Source: JAGQSZ01 sp049647585 (GTDB taxonomy: Bacteria; Actinomycetota; Acidimicrobiia; Acidimicrobiales; Microtrichaceae). Taken from it: a stretch of 56,586 bases of DNA. The notes beneath the pieces were generated by a model that was given only the letters and a program-made list of their open reading frames with translations, searched no databases and had not been told where the DNA came from. Below are positions 8,126 to 16,501 of this stretch, piece after piece. Within the stretch, counting starts at the first letter, position 1. Each line of letters opens with the position of its first letter. Location of the stretch: assembly GCA_049647585.1 (NCBI GenBank), contig JBARXY010000023.1:1-56586 (forward strand), in the 5' to 3' direction. A program made the translations under genes and the position numbers.

Positions 8126-10096
8126 CTGAGCAAGCTGCCCCACGTCCCCGCTCTCGACGGATATCGCGGCGTCGGTGTGGTGGCGGTGCTCCTGTTCCAC
8201 TTCGATCTGCTTCCGGGCGGATGGCTCGGGGTAGACCTCTTCTTCGTTCTGTCCGGGTTTCTGATCACCCGCCTGCTCGTGCACGAACAGGCGACGACCG
8301 GTGCTGTCATCCTTCGGGAGTTCTGGCGCAGACGGGCCCGGAGACTTCTACCTGCCCTCTTCGCGGTGCTGGCGGGCGTTTCGATCTACGCGGCCTGGTA
8401 CCCGGAGAAGGTCACTCTGCCCCAGGACCTGGGCGCCCAGATGCTCGCAACGATCTTCTATGTCGCGAACTGGCAGTCGATTCTCGGCGGAGGCGGCTAC
8501 TGGGACCAGTACGCGGTCCAATCGCCGCTCGGACACATGTGGTCGCTGTCTATCGAGGAGCAGTTCTACGTCGTCTTTCCCCTCGTGATGGTGGGCCTCT
8601 TCGCAGTTCTACGCCGACGGGTCAACGCGGCATGGCTGCTCCTGGGCGGAGCAGTCGCCTCGTGGTCACTCGGGGTCTGGCTACTCATCGATGGCGGCGA
8701 CTTCGAACGCGTCTATATGGGAACCGATACACGTATCGGCGGCATCCTTCTGGGGGCCTCGATCGGGTATCTGACCTGCGTCCCCAAGTGGCGGGCACCA
8801 CTCATCCGCTGGGCTCGGCGCCTGGAGCCCTTCGCCGTGGTCGGGGTGCTGACAGCGATAGTGACCCTCGACGGCACGGCGACCTGGACGCCCCAGAGGT
8901 GGCTCTTCATGCCGGCGTTCGAGGTGGGGGTGACGATCCTGTTGGTTTCGGCCCTAGGTGCAGCCTCGTCGGGACCGATCATCCGGATCGTGACGAGCGC
9001 TCCGGTGGTGTGGCTCGGCACCATCAGCTACGGCCTCTACTTGTGGCATGTGCCGATCATGCTCGCAGCTGAACGGGCGATGGTGTCGGCCCCGCGCATC
9101 GTGGTGGTTCTTGTGGCGCTCAGCGTCAGTCTTCTGGTGGCGCAGATCTCGTTCAGGTGGCTGGAGCAACCGATCCGGAAACATGGATTCGCGCTCGCCG
9201 GGCAGTACCGACTCACCGCAGTGGCGGTGTTTGTCGTAGTCGCTTCCCTTGTGATGACCGGCTGGTCGACCAGGGCCGCTCGCGAGGTTGCCGATTCGCG
9301 ATCATCCACCCCGCGCACTCAGGTAGTACAGGCCCCACCGGACACCGACGGTTCCACGCCAAGCCTTCCCGCTGCCCCTGCAGCGCCAGGGTCGACAGCT
9401 GGGCCTTCGACCTCGTCAGCGGCGGAGTTGCCACTCGCCCGACCAGAGGGCCGCGATGGGCGGATCCTGCTTCTGGGCGATTCGATCGCCTATGACATGA
9501 CCGACGCCTTCCTTGGTGAATCACCGGAACTCGCGGTCACGGCCAGCGCTAGCAGCCTGGTCGGCTGCGGGATCGGTGGCGTTGCCGTCGACCCGAGCCA
9601 ACCTGCGGGCCTGAGTGACGCCGACACGGTCAGAAAGTGCGACGACTGGCTGGATGACCGGGCCGGGCTCGTCTCCCAAACCCAGCCCGACGTCGTCCTA
9701 CTTCTACGAGCCAATGTGAGGCGCGACCCAGTCGACGCATCGACGTGCGACCCCGAATACCGGAGTTGGCTCGCTGGGGTGCTTCGTTCCGAGATCAATC
9801 AACTTGGTTCGACCGGCGCTGTGGTCGCGGTGGCATCGAGGCTGTATGTCCGTATGGGGAACAAGGCCTCGGCGTCGAGTGACGACACGACGGACTGCGT
9901 CAACGCCGTTCTTCGCAGCGTCACCGAGGCCGAGCCGAACGCCGTCTATCTGCCGCTCAACGAGTGGGTGTGCCCCACACGTGAGACGTGTCGGCGCGAA
10001 CTCGACGGCGTGGTGCTCCGTCCCGACGGGCTCCACTTCCAGGGCAAGGGTTCGATTGCCGCAACAAGGTGGATCATCCAAAGGCTGTTCGGCTGA
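8126..10096 (+). CDS. OafA-type acyltransferase with C-terminal SGNH domain
   Basis: Membrane O-acyltransferase, expected to acylate an exported glycan, peptidoglycan or lipid. The family opening LPHVPALDGYRGVGVVAVLLFHF lies partly upstream of the first in-frame GTG (8177). The frame opens only at 8090 and has no ATG, GTG or TTG before 8177, so the CTG at 8126 (MSKLPHVPALDGYRG), preceded by GAGGGCGGAG, is the best start; this gives 656 residues. About ten membrane helices (VDLFFVLSGFLITRLL, WSLSIEEQFYVVFPL, LGTISYGLYLWHVPIM) are followed by a Pro/Ser/Thr linker near residue 400 and an SGNH hydrolase-like domain with LLLGDSIAYD and the late block DGLHFQGKG. It starts two bases after the preceding stop, consistent with translational coupling. 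Confidence 0.88.
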   Translation: MSKLPHVPALDGYRGVGVVAVLLFHFDLLPGGWLGVDLFFVLSGFLITRLLVHEQATTGAVILREFWRRRARRLLPALFAVLAGVSIYAAWYPEKVTLPQDLGAQMLATIFYVANWQSILGGGGYWDQYAVQSPLGHMWSLSIEEQFYVVFPLVMVGLFAVLRRRVNAAWLLLGGAVASWSLGVWLLIDGGDFERVYMGTDTRIGGILLGASIGYLTCVPKWRAPLIRWARRLEPFAVVGVLTAIVTLDGTATWTPQRWLFMPAFEVGVTILLVSALGAASSGPIIRIVTSAPVVWLGTISYGLYLWHVPIMLAAERAMVSAPRIVVVLVALSVSLLVAQISFRWLEQPIRKHGFALAGQYRLTAVAVFVVVASLVMTGWSTRAAREVADSRSSTPRTQVVQAPPDTDGSTPSLPAAPAAPGSTAGPSTSSAAELPLARPEGRDGRILLLGDSIAYDMTDAFLGESPELAVTASASSLVGCGIGGVAVDPSQPAGLSDADTVRKCDDWLDDRAGLVSQTQPDVVLLLRANVRRDPVDASTCDPEYRSWLAGVLRSEINQLGSTGAVVAVASRLYVRMGNKASASSDDTTDCVNAVLRSVTEAEPNAVYLPLNEWVCPTRETCRRELDGVVLRPDGLHFQGKGSIAATRWIIQRLFG

Positions 10097-10174
10097 CGGC
10101 CCCGCTAACTGAACCGGTTGGGTCCGCCTGCCAAGATCTTTCGAACCGAGTCGGCTGGACGGGTTTGGCTGAGT

Positions 10175-11029
10175 TCAGTCCCTCTGGAGATAGAGCGACT
10201 GCAGACCTCGGCCGATCCGCCCGGATCGGTCCCACATGGCGGTCTCGGCAAGACCGATGCCGTCCGTCGCGGTTCTGGTCACGGCGTCGCTTCCGATCCA
10301 TTCACCGACCGGTTCACGCCACAGATGGACCGTCAGATCGGGGTTGATGAACATCGAGCGTCCGTCGAACGGTGCAACCGAGCTGATCCCATTGGTGAAA
10401 TCTGCGCACGCGACCGCTCGCTGCCAACCTGTTGCCATCTCGCCCGGCACGACCGGAACCGCCAGACGCATCCAGTCGAACGTCGGTCCCACCTCCGAGA
10501 AGTTGCCCCGCAGAAACCGGTGCTCGACAGCGTTTGCGTGGAAGGTCACGTCCGCAGCGCCGGGCCAGTGTTTGATCTCGGACTGCTCGGGCGGAAAGTC
10601 AGGGACTTCGTCGTGGGATCCATCTGGAAAGTCCACTTCAGCGACGCGGATCCGCTGCGCCCTTGCGATAGCAATTACCTGTGAATCGCGTGCCAGTCTG
10701 AGGGTCACCTCGACGGTCGAGACCTTGGCACCGGGCCTTATGAGGGCCGTTTCGACCAGCAATGGCGTTATCGGTACCGGCCGTAGCAACTCGACGGTAA
10801 TTCTCGCGAGCCTCACCGGGATGGGTGCTTCCATCTGCTCAGCAGCACGGGTCATGAGTGCCGCAACAGGTCCGCCGTGAAGCGAATTGGGGTCCCATGG
10901 ACCACGCGACAATGCCGTCGGCAACCACCCATCGCCTTGGGGCACGAAAAGCGATCGTTCCTCGCTCAGCGTGCCGTCGCCTACCGAGGTCTGACCTGCC
11001 GAGGAGTCCTCGGCGCCCGGATCACTCAT
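10175..11029 (-). CDS. Acyl-CoA thioesterase, TesB-like hotdog family
   Basis: Predicted to hydrolyse acyl-CoA esters. The 284-residue product has the double-hotdog pattern of the TesB-like family: LHGGPVAALMTRAAEQ and TVELLRPVPITPLLVET in the first half, and FDWMRLAVPVVPGE, FINPDLTVHLWREPVGEWIG and GIGLAETAMWDRSGRIGRGLQSL in the second. The ATG at 11029 is preferred over upstream in-frame codons because it gives the tight ATGAGTGA overlap with the end of the acyl-CoA ligase gene. Substrate specificity cannot be read from sequence; pairing with a ligase suggests the two act on the same acyl-CoA pool. Confidence 0.88.
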   Translation of the reverse strand: MSDPGAEDSSAGQTSVGDGTLSEERSLFVPQGDGWLPTALSRGPWDPNSLHGGPVAALMTRAAEQMEAPIPVRLARITVELLRPVPITPLLVETALIRPGAKVSTVEVTLRLARDSQVIAIARAQRIRVAEVDFPDGSHDEVPDFPPEQSEIKHWPGAADVTFHANAVEHRFLRGNFSEVGPTFDWMRLAVPVVPGEMATGWQRAVACADFTNGISSVAPFDGRSMFINPDLTVHLWREPVGEWIGSDAVTRTATDGIGLAETAMWDRSGRIGRGLQSLYLQRD

Positions 11030-12593
11030 GTCGGTGCCCGTCGAACAGCGGTAGGAGCATGTCCTTCTGGACCTTGCGAGTGCCGGTACGAGGTAGTTCG
11101 TCGACAATCAGAATCTGTCGGGGTGCCTTGTAGGGCGACAGCCGGACCGCTGCCCACAGCTCAAGGTCCGGAGCTGTGGTCACCCGACCACTGTGGAGCA
11201 TCACCGCCGCCACGGGAACCTCACCCAACTTGGTATCGGGAAGTCCGATCACCGCTGCCTCGAGTACGTCGGGATGACCTTCCAGTGCCTCCTCCACCTC
11301 GAGCGGATAGACCGAGTAGCCACCAGATTTGATGACGGCCTTTGCCCGGCCCTGGAACATGACCGAGTTGAACGGGCCGGAACGCACGAGGTCCCCCGTG
11401 CGGAGCCATCCGTCATCGGTCAGGGCAGAACGGCTGGCGTCCTCATCACCCCAGTAGCCCTTGAGGACACCGGGTCCCTTGAGCATCAGTTCCCCGACCT
11501 GACCGGGCAACAGTTTGTCGCCGGCCTCATTGACGACCTTGAGCCTCCACCCCGGCATGGAAAGCCCGAGGGAATCACCTAGTCCGAGCGGCAGCATCGG
11601 CGGCGAAACTTTGGTCGCAACGTTGCCGCCTACCTCGACCATTCCGTATCCCTCGATGAACGCAGCCTCGCCGATACTTCCAACTCCGGGAAGCGACGCG
11701 CTGGCGCCCATGGCCTTGAACTTGCGCGCCAAGTCCGATGGCATGACATCGGCACCACTTATCCAAACGCGGATCGAGCGGAGGTCCCGCTCTGAGGCTC
11801 CGACCTCATAGAGCGTGCGATACATCGACGGAACTCCGATGAACGCAGAACTCCGGCGGTATTCAATTGCCTGCAGAACGCGGATCGGCGAGAACTTCTG
11901 CATGAAATAAATGGGAATGCCAGCTATCGCTGCTCCCATAACGGCAATGAATCCCATGATGTGGGCGACCGGCAGCGCCATGACGATCTCGTCGTCGCGG
12001 AGCACGAATGGCCACGCCGCGGCCATCGACATCTGGCCCACGAGTCCACGGTGGGTCAGCGCAGCCCCCTTTGGACTGCCGGTTGTCCCAGAGGTGTAGA
12101 AGAGCGCAGCAACGTCACCCGCATCTGGTAGGGAAACAAGGGCGGCTGACTTGGCAGGCACCTGTCGGGCGGAGCGGGAACCAGGTCCGGTTTCCAACTC
12201 CGAGACGTCACGAATGACCAGCTTCGCCCCGGAATCCGCGATTACGTGCTCAATCTCGGCGTCGGTCATCTGCGGGTTGACGGGAGCTGGAAGTCCTCCC
12301 GCCGCCGACACCGCCAGGCACAACAGGAACTGGTCGATGCCGTTCGGTGTGGCGATGACCACCGGCACCCCGACCGTCGAGCGAGCCCTAATGACCACCG
12401 ACCAGGACGTGACCTGATCGGCAGCCTGTTCGTAGGTGAGAGTCCTGGTAGCGCCAAGATCGGTTTCTTCGGTGACGAAAATATTGTCGCCGTGCATCTC
12501 TGCGAGCCGCAGCATCAACTCGGCCAGAGTGCCGTTACGTCGGAGCGCCAGGTCGAGCCGCCCAAAGAGTGACTTGACGATACTCATGCCCAA
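11022..12593 (-). CDS. AMP-dependent acyl-CoA ligase
   Basis: ANL-superfamily enzyme that adenylates a carboxylic acid and transfers it to CoA. The 523 residues hold the signature ALFYTSGTTGSPKGAALTHR (P-loop), IEGYGMVEVGGNVATK (A5 region), GWLRTGDLVRSG (A7) and RTGTRKVQKDMLLPL with the catalytic C-terminal lysine (A10). The TTG at 12593 has GGAGAGG seven bases upstream, whereas the ATG two codons later (12587) is spaced less well; either may be used. It lies one base from the pcrA stop and overlaps the thioesterase start by eight bases. The substrate could be a fatty, aromatic or short-chain acid; the sequence does not decide. Confidence 0.9.
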   Translation of the reverse strand: MGMSIVKSLFGRLDLALRRNGTLAELMLRLAEMHGDNIFVTEETDLGATRTLTYEQAADQVTSWSVVIRARSTVGVPVVIATPNGIDQFLLCLAVSAAGGLPAPVNPQMTDAEIEHVIADSGAKLVIRDVSELETGPGSRSARQVPAKSAALVSLPDAGDVAALFYTSGTTGSPKGAALTHRGLVGQMSMAAAWPFVLRDDEIVMALPVAHIMGFIAVMGAAIAGIPIYFMQKFSPIRVLQAIEYRRSSAFIGVPSMYRTLYEVGASERDLRSIRVWISGADVMPSDLARKFKAMGASASLPGVGSIGEAAFIEGYGMVEVGGNVATKVSPPMLPLGLGDSLGLSMPGWRLKVVNEAGDKLLPGQVGELMLKGPGVLKGYWGDEDASRSALTDDGWLRTGDLVRSGPFNSVMFQGRAKAVIKSGGYSVYPLEVEEALEGHPDVLEAAVIGLPDTKLGEVPVAAVMLHSGRVTTAPDLELWAAVRLSPYKAPRQILIVDELPRTGTRKVQKDMLLPLFDGHRHE

Positions 12594-12594
12594 T

Positions 12595-14889
12595 TCATGC
12601 CCTCTCCAACGGTGCCCACGACAACAACAGCCGCTTCTCTCCGACGCTACCGAAGTTCACGACGGCCTCAGCCTTGTCGCCCGATCCTTCGACCATCAAC
12701 ACGACGCCTTCGCCCCAAACGTTGTGCCTGACGTCGTCGCCGACCTTGAAGTTGAGTTCGTGGGCCTTGGTTGGAGACGGACCTGCTCTGCGAGCGGACG
12801 CGAATACTCCTTCGCTCGACCCGAAACCTGAGCGCCCCTGTCCGGAAGTCGCCTGTCCAGAACCCCCGAAGCCGGAAGAACCGCGTCCGGAGGAGTCACC
12901 GCTTCCCCATGAGGTCGACTCCCAACCACCGGAGCGTCGGGCGCTGCGGCTCTCTCGCGTGCGGCTGGAAGCAGACTCCTCGACCAGGTCCTTGGGTATC
13001 TCGGTAAGGAATCGGCTCGGCGGGTTGTACTGCGTCCCGCCGTAGAGGGTGCGACACCACGCATGGGAGAGGTAGAGCCGCTCGCGGGCTCTGGTGATGC
13101 CTACGTAACAAAGGCGCCGCTCCTCTTCGAGTTCCGCCGGATCGGTCAGCGCACGCATATGGGGAAAGACGCCTTCCTCCATGCCGGACATGAACACGAC
13201 CGGAAACTCCAGACCCTTTGCGGCGTGAAGCGTCATGAGCAGTACGCCGGTCTCGGTCGGGTCGTCGGGATCAGGCAGCTGGTCGGTGTCGGCGACGAGA
13301 GAAACGTGCTCCAGGAAGTCGTCGACCGTGTCGTGGTCCTGGGCCATACCGACGAGCTCGGCGAGGTTCTCGATCCGGGAGTCGTTCTCTACCGAACGAT
13401 CAGCTTCGAGCTCGGCCAGGTAGCCGGAACGTTCCAGGATGGATTCGAGCACCTTTGCGGGACCGTCGACGACCTCGCTGTTGAGGTCATCCAGGAGGTT
13501 CAGGAAGGACTCGATACCGCGGGCGGACCGTGGCGACACTCCTGCCTCGTCCCAGCGCCGCAGCGCGTCGACGAAGGTCAAACCGTGCGAGCGGGCGAAG
13601 GCGTCGAGTCGTCCGACGGTCTGGTCCCCGACACCACGTTTGGGAACATTGAGTACCCGCTTGACGCTCACCTCGTCGGTCTGGTTGACGATCGCCTTCA
13701 GGTAGGCCATCGCATCCTTGACCTCACGGCGGTCATAGAAGCGGGTGCCGCCCACGACCTTGTAGGGAATCCCGCTGCGCAACAACTGCTCTTCTAGGAC
13801 GCGGCTCTGTGCATTGGTCCGGTAGAAGATGGCCATGTCGGACCAGCGCCGATCGCCTACATCGTGGATGCGGGTCAGTTCACGGCTGATCCACTGCGCC
13901 TCGTCGCCCTCGTCCTCACCCTGGAACTTGGTGATCAGGTCACCATTGCCGGTTTCGGTCCACAGATCCTTCGGCTTGCGGGCCGAATTGTGCGAGATGA
14001 CGGAGTTGGCGGCGTTGAGGATGTTCTGCGTCGACCGGTAATTCTGTTCGAGTACGACAACGGTGGCGTCGGGAAAGGCGGTTTCGAAGTCGAGAATGTT
14101 CTGCATGTCCGCGCCCCGGAACCGGTACACCGACTGGTCGGTGTCCCCGACCACGCAAACATTGCGATGCTCCTCGCCCAACAGCATGACCAGATCGTTC
14201 TGAACGGTATTGGTGTCCTGGTACTCGTCGACCAGAACGTGTTTGAAGCGGTTCTGATAGTGCTCGAGTACCTGAGGTTGGGTCTTGAGCAACTCGACCG
14301 TCACACACAACAGATCGTCGAAGTCCATCGCCCCGGCACGACGCAGACGGGCCTGATACTCCTGGTAGACCTCGGCGATCTTGCGGTCGTAGATGACCGT
14401 CGCCTTCTCGGTATAGGCCTCGACATCGAGCCCGTCGTTCTTGGCGGCCGAAATCGCTGCGTGCACGGCACGGGGAGGGAACCTCTTCGGATCGATGTTG
14501 AGATCCCGCAGCACATAGCCGGTCAGGCGTACTGCATCGGCCTGGTCATAGATGGTGAAGGCCGACGGGTAGCCGAGCAGGCTGGCGTCTCGGCGGAGTA
14601 TGCGTACGCATGCCGAGTGGAACGTCGAGATCCACATTTTGCGGGCGACCGGGCCGACAAGATTGCCGATTCGCTCGCGCATTTCCTGTGCGGCCTTGTT
14701 GGTGAAGGTGATGGCCAAGATCTCATAGGGCGAGATGTCGTGTGCGTAGATCAGATGCGCAATCCGGTGCGTGAGTACGCGGGTCTTGCCTGATCCAGCG
14801 CCGGCGACGACCAGAAGCGGTCCCTCACCATGGGTGACCGCCTCGTACTGCGCGGGGTTCAGGCCCTCCAGGAGGTCGTCAGCAGACAT
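12595..14889 (-). CDS. pcrA: ATP-dependent DNA helicase PcrA/UvrD
   Basis: Superfamily 1A 3'-5' helicase for nucleotide-excision and replication repair. The 764 residues contain NPAQYEAVTHGEGPLLVVAG (Q motif), Walker A AGAGSGKT at 29-36, the DEYQDTN Walker B box, VVGDTDQSVYRFRGAD, VLEQNYRST, and the late motifs LMTLHAAKGLEFP and YVGITRARERLYLSHA. After about residue 640 there is a Ser/Gly/Arg-rich linker, then a Tudor-like C-terminal domain (KVGDDVRHNVWGEGVVLMVE) that in PcrA contacts RNA polymerase. A TAGGGT box lies seven bases before the ATG, suggesting leaderless transcription. It heads a unit with an acyl-CoA ligase and a thioesterase. Confidence 0.96.
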   Translation of the reverse strand: MSADDLLEGLNPAQYEAVTHGEGPLLVVAGAGSGKTRVLTHRIAHLIYAHDISPYEILAITFTNKAAQEMRERIGNLVGPVARKMWISTFHSACVRILRRDASLLGYPSAFTIYDQADAVRLTGYVLRDLNIDPKRFPPRAVHAAISAAKNDGLDVEAYTEKATVIYDRKIAEVYQEYQARLRRAGAMDFDDLLCVTVELLKTQPQVLEHYQNRFKHVLVDEYQDTNTVQNDLVMLLGEEHRNVCVVGDTDQSVYRFRGADMQNILDFETAFPDATVVVLEQNYRSTQNILNAANSVISHNSARKPKDLWTETGNGDLITKFQGEDEGDEAQWISRELTRIHDVGDRRWSDMAIFYRTNAQSRVLEEQLLRSGIPYKVVGGTRFYDRREVKDAMAYLKAIVNQTDEVSVKRVLNVPKRGVGDQTVGRLDAFARSHGLTFVDALRRWDEAGVSPRSARGIESFLNLLDDLNSEVVDGPAKVLESILERSGYLAELEADRSVENDSRIENLAELVGMAQDHDTVDDFLEHVSLVADTDQLPDPDDPTETGVLLMTLHAAKGLEFPVVFMSGMEEGVFPHMRALTDPAELEEERRLCYVGITRARERLYLSHAWCRTLYGGTQYNPPSRFLTEIPKDLVEESASSRTRESRSARRSGGWESTSWGSGDSSGRGSSGFGGSGQATSGQGRSGFGSSEGVFASARRAGPSPTKAHELNFKVGDDVRHNVWGEGVVLMVEGSGDKAEAVVNFGSVGEKRLLLSWAPLERA

Positions 14890-14896
14890 CGTTTCA

Positions 14897-14902
14897 ACCC
14901 TA
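14897..14902 (-). promoter_or_regulatory. -10 box of pcrA (leaderless type)
   Basis: On the minus strand TAGGGT is followed by seven bases and then the pcrA ATG. A -10 at this distance puts the transcription start at the start codon. Confidence 0.5.
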
Positions 14903-14992
14903 CCCGTGGGCTACGACAGTCTCGATCCGGGCAGCTGTGCCGTAGCAGCGAACGGGATCGGACCGGCGCAGGCAAAGCTCATCTGAAGGAGC

Positions 14993-15361
14993 TCAGCGGA
15001 TCTGCTCGACCCGGTCCGACGAGCCCCAAGCAGCATCAGCTGTGAGTACCGACTCATCACGACGCTCTGCCAATGCGAGACAGAGGCGGTCAGCCAGAGA
15101 AAGGCCCTCGCCACGGATCCAGCGTCGAGCGGCCCATTCCGCATCGTCAACTTCCACCGCTTCGACTCGAAGGTCGTAGCTGTCCAGCAGAGCGCGCACC
15201 AGATCCCAATCTCTACCGGCTGAGAAGACCTTCTGTGCAACTTCCGACCAGTTCGCAGCTCCGCAACAGGATGAATCGGAAAGAGCGGATTCGACAAGAT
15301 CGGAGCCTGGCTCGCCTTTGACGAAGGCGAGGATCGCAGAGGCGTCTAGGACGACACTCAC
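14993..15361 (-). CDS. vapC: VapC-family PIN-domain ribonuclease toxin
   Basis: Type II toxin: PIN domains of this family are Mg-dependent ribonucleases that cleave tRNA or rRNA. The 122 residues show the acidic residues of the active site: Asp6 in SVVLDASAILAFV, Glu40 in NWSEVAQKV, Asp91 in LSLADRLCLALA and the Asp of VLTADAAWG near residue 109. The start is GTG at 15361, overlapping the antitoxin stop by four bases (GTGA). It sits between pcrA and the antitoxin gene on the same strand. The symbol reflects the family, not a proven orthologue. Confidence 0.9.
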   Translation of the reverse strand: MSVVLDASAILAFVKGEPGSDLVESALSDSSCCGAANWSEVAQKVFSAGRDWDLVRALLDSYDLRVEAVEVDDAEWAARRWIRGEGLSLADRLCLALAERRDESVLTADAAWGSSDRVEQIR

Positions 15362-15603
15362 GCTGCATCCTCGTTGGCAGACGTCTTGCGCCGCTCGGCA
15401 AGAAGCTCGGTCACCAGGTCAGTGCCCTCGAGCTCGGCTCTCACCCGGTCACGGAGCTGCCGGCGGGTGAGCAGGACCAATCCTGTTGGCGTCTCCAGAA
15501 GAACCATCGGTGTCCCCTCAGCCAGTCCGGCTCGCTCGCGCACTTCGGCTGGAACGACAATTCTTCCGCGGTCTCCCACAACGACAGGGTATGTCCCATT
15601 CAT
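15358..15603 (-). CDS. vapB: AbrB/SpoVT-type antitoxin of the VapBC pair
   Basis: The 81-residue protein begins MNGTYPVVVGDRGRIVVPAE, a swapped-hairpin AbrB DNA-binding domain with the usual GR(I/V)V(I/V)PAEVRERAGL pattern, followed by LVLLTRRQLRDRVRAEL and a charged C-terminal tail that would wrap the toxin. The ATG at 15603 is chosen over the longer open frame because it begins the domain exactly and has a TACGCT box six bases upstream. It is cotranscribed with the PIN toxin downstream, and such antitoxins normally autorepress the pair. Confidence 0.88.
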   Translation of the reverse strand: MNGTYPVVVGDRGRIVVPAEVRERAGLAEGTPMVLLETPTGLVLLTRRQLRDRVRAELEGTDLVTELLAERRKTSANEDAA

Positions 15604-15609
15604 GATCCA

Positions 15610-15615
15610 AGCGTA
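15610..15615 (-). promoter_or_regulatory. -10 box of the vapBC pair (leaderless type)
   Basis: TACGCT on the minus strand, exactly six bases before the antitoxin ATG. Confidence 0.5.
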
Positions 15616-15748
15616 CCGCTGAGCCTGGGAGTGGGCCACAGGCTGAGGTAGACCGACAGGCCCCCGACTTGATTGCGTGGCGTGGAAGAACGGGACGGGG
15701 CGCACCTCGACCGCGGTCTCGGCGATACCGGGCGGTCAACTCGCGCAA

Positions 15749-15832
15749 CTCACAGTTCTGCACGTCGACAAGGACTTCGAGCTGATAGCTGACATCACCG
15801 GCCAACGCGTCGAACGCCTCACCGTGAGCTGA
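15749..15832 (+). pseudogene. 3' remnant of a second vapC (PIN-domain) gene
   Basis: This plus-strand frame reads LTVLHVDKDFELIADITGQR and then VERLTVS before TGA at 15830-15832. That is the standard end of many VapC toxins: the strand with LH-x-D-x-DF carrying the last acidic residues, then the IA-x-x-TG helix. The codons upstream in the same frame (Thr, Ser, Gly rich) do not resemble the rest of a PIN domain and no start is present, so only about 27 C-terminal residues survive. It lies 145 bases behind the intact vapB promoter on the opposite strand and 45 bases before the next toxin-like gene, which marks this as a place where toxin-antitoxin modules have been gained and lost. Confidence 0.65.
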
Positions 15833-15862
15833 CTCGCTGCCGGCGATGAAAGACGCCTTCGG

Positions 15863-15868
15863 TAAAAT
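15863..15868 (+). promoter_or_regulatory. Possible -10 box of the 78-residue toxin-like gene
   Basis: TAAAAT, nine bases before the ATG at 15878, where no ribosome-binding site is visible. A near-leaderless transcript would result. Confidence 0.35.
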
Positions 15869-15877
15869 CGAAACGCA

Positions 15878-16114
15878 ATGGCGCTCGAGGCGAGCGCCCG
15901 CAAGCACGGTGTCTCTGAGGACGACATGCTTCATGCGGTGCGTAACCACTGGCGAGCGTTCGAGACCGACGACGCAGCTGTAACCATGTACATCGGCCCT
16001 TCGACTACTGCGGAGCCACTTGAGATCGGCGTGGTTGAAGATGACCAAGAAACTGCTGTGATCCATGCTATGTCCGCACGAGCCAAGTTCCTGACGGGAT
16101 GGTGGACACCATGA
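15878..16114 (+). CDS. Small putative toxin of a toxin-antitoxin-like pair
   Basis: 78 residues beginning MALEASARKHGVSEDDMLHA and continuing with HWRAFETDDAAVTMYIGPST, EIGVVEDDQETAVIHAM and RAKFL. The layout (N-terminal helix, then a small beta-sheet ending in a conserved HAM-x-AR-x-KFL segment) is that of small BrnT/RelE-like proteins often annotated as toxins in actinobacteria; I recognise the style but not a named family. Its TGA overlaps the next ATG by four bases (ATGA), the usual arrangement of a toxin-antitoxin pair. Toxicity is inference from size, order and neighbours. Confidence 0.7.
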   Translation: MALEASARKHGVSEDDMLHAVRNHWRAFETDDAAVTMYIGPSTTAEPLEIGVVEDDQETAVIHAMSARAKFLTGWWTP

Positions 16115-16374
16115 GTAAGAGCCGAGCAGAACGAGCCGCAGCGCTCGAGGAGTGGGCCGACACGGTGGCCCCTGAGGATCTTCGTCTAGCGGACACCGAT
16201 TCGTTGCGCCACGTCGCTGAGCTTGCACAGCAACGCGCTCAGGTCGACTCCGAACTCGTCGACTCCGTCCGGGCAGCCCGAAAGGATCAGCGGTCTTGGT
16301 CTGAGATCGGTGCCATGTTGGGAGTTTCCAAGCAGGCAGCACAACGCAAGTACGGATCGAAGACGTCAGCCTGA
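16111..16374 (+). CDS. Helix-turn-helix partner protein, putative antitoxin
   Basis: 87 residues from the ATG at 16111, which overlaps the preceding stop (ATGA). The N-terminal half is helical and charged (RAERAAALEEWADTVAPEDL); the C-terminal half contains the helix-turn-helix RSWSEIGAMLGVSKQAAQRK, expected to bind DNA. A charged helical part plus an HTH is what an autoregulating antitoxin needs, and the gene follows a small toxin-like gene without a gap. In this pair the order would be toxin first. An ordinary small regulator is the alternative. Confidence 0.7.
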   Translation: MSKSRAERAAALEEWADTVAPEDLRLADTDSLRHVAELAQQRAQVDSELVDSVRAARKDQRSWSEIGAMLGVSKQAAQRKYGSKTSA

Positions 16375-16489
16375 CCGAGGATTAGGGTCACCTACAGGAA
16401 TCCTCCATCAGGACCCGTTGGACTGCCCGGTGACTCCGTGCGTGGGAGTGAAAAGCTGAGGCTTCGAGCGGGCCAAAGGCCGTCACGTC

Positions 16490-16495
16490 TACAGT
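16490..16495 (+). promoter_or_regulatory. -10 box of the 165-residue gene (leaderless type)
   Basis: TACAGT, six bases before the GTG start at 16502; no ribosome-binding site is present in the gap. Confidence 0.5.
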
Positions 16496-16501
16496 CGAGA
16501 A

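Noticed and set aside
15518..16342. A 274-codon minus-strand frame across the second toxin-antitoxin pair
   Set aside because: It covers the vapB front, the vapC remnant and both small plus-strand genes, which have better motifs and ATGA coupling; its own sequence shows no recognisable domain.
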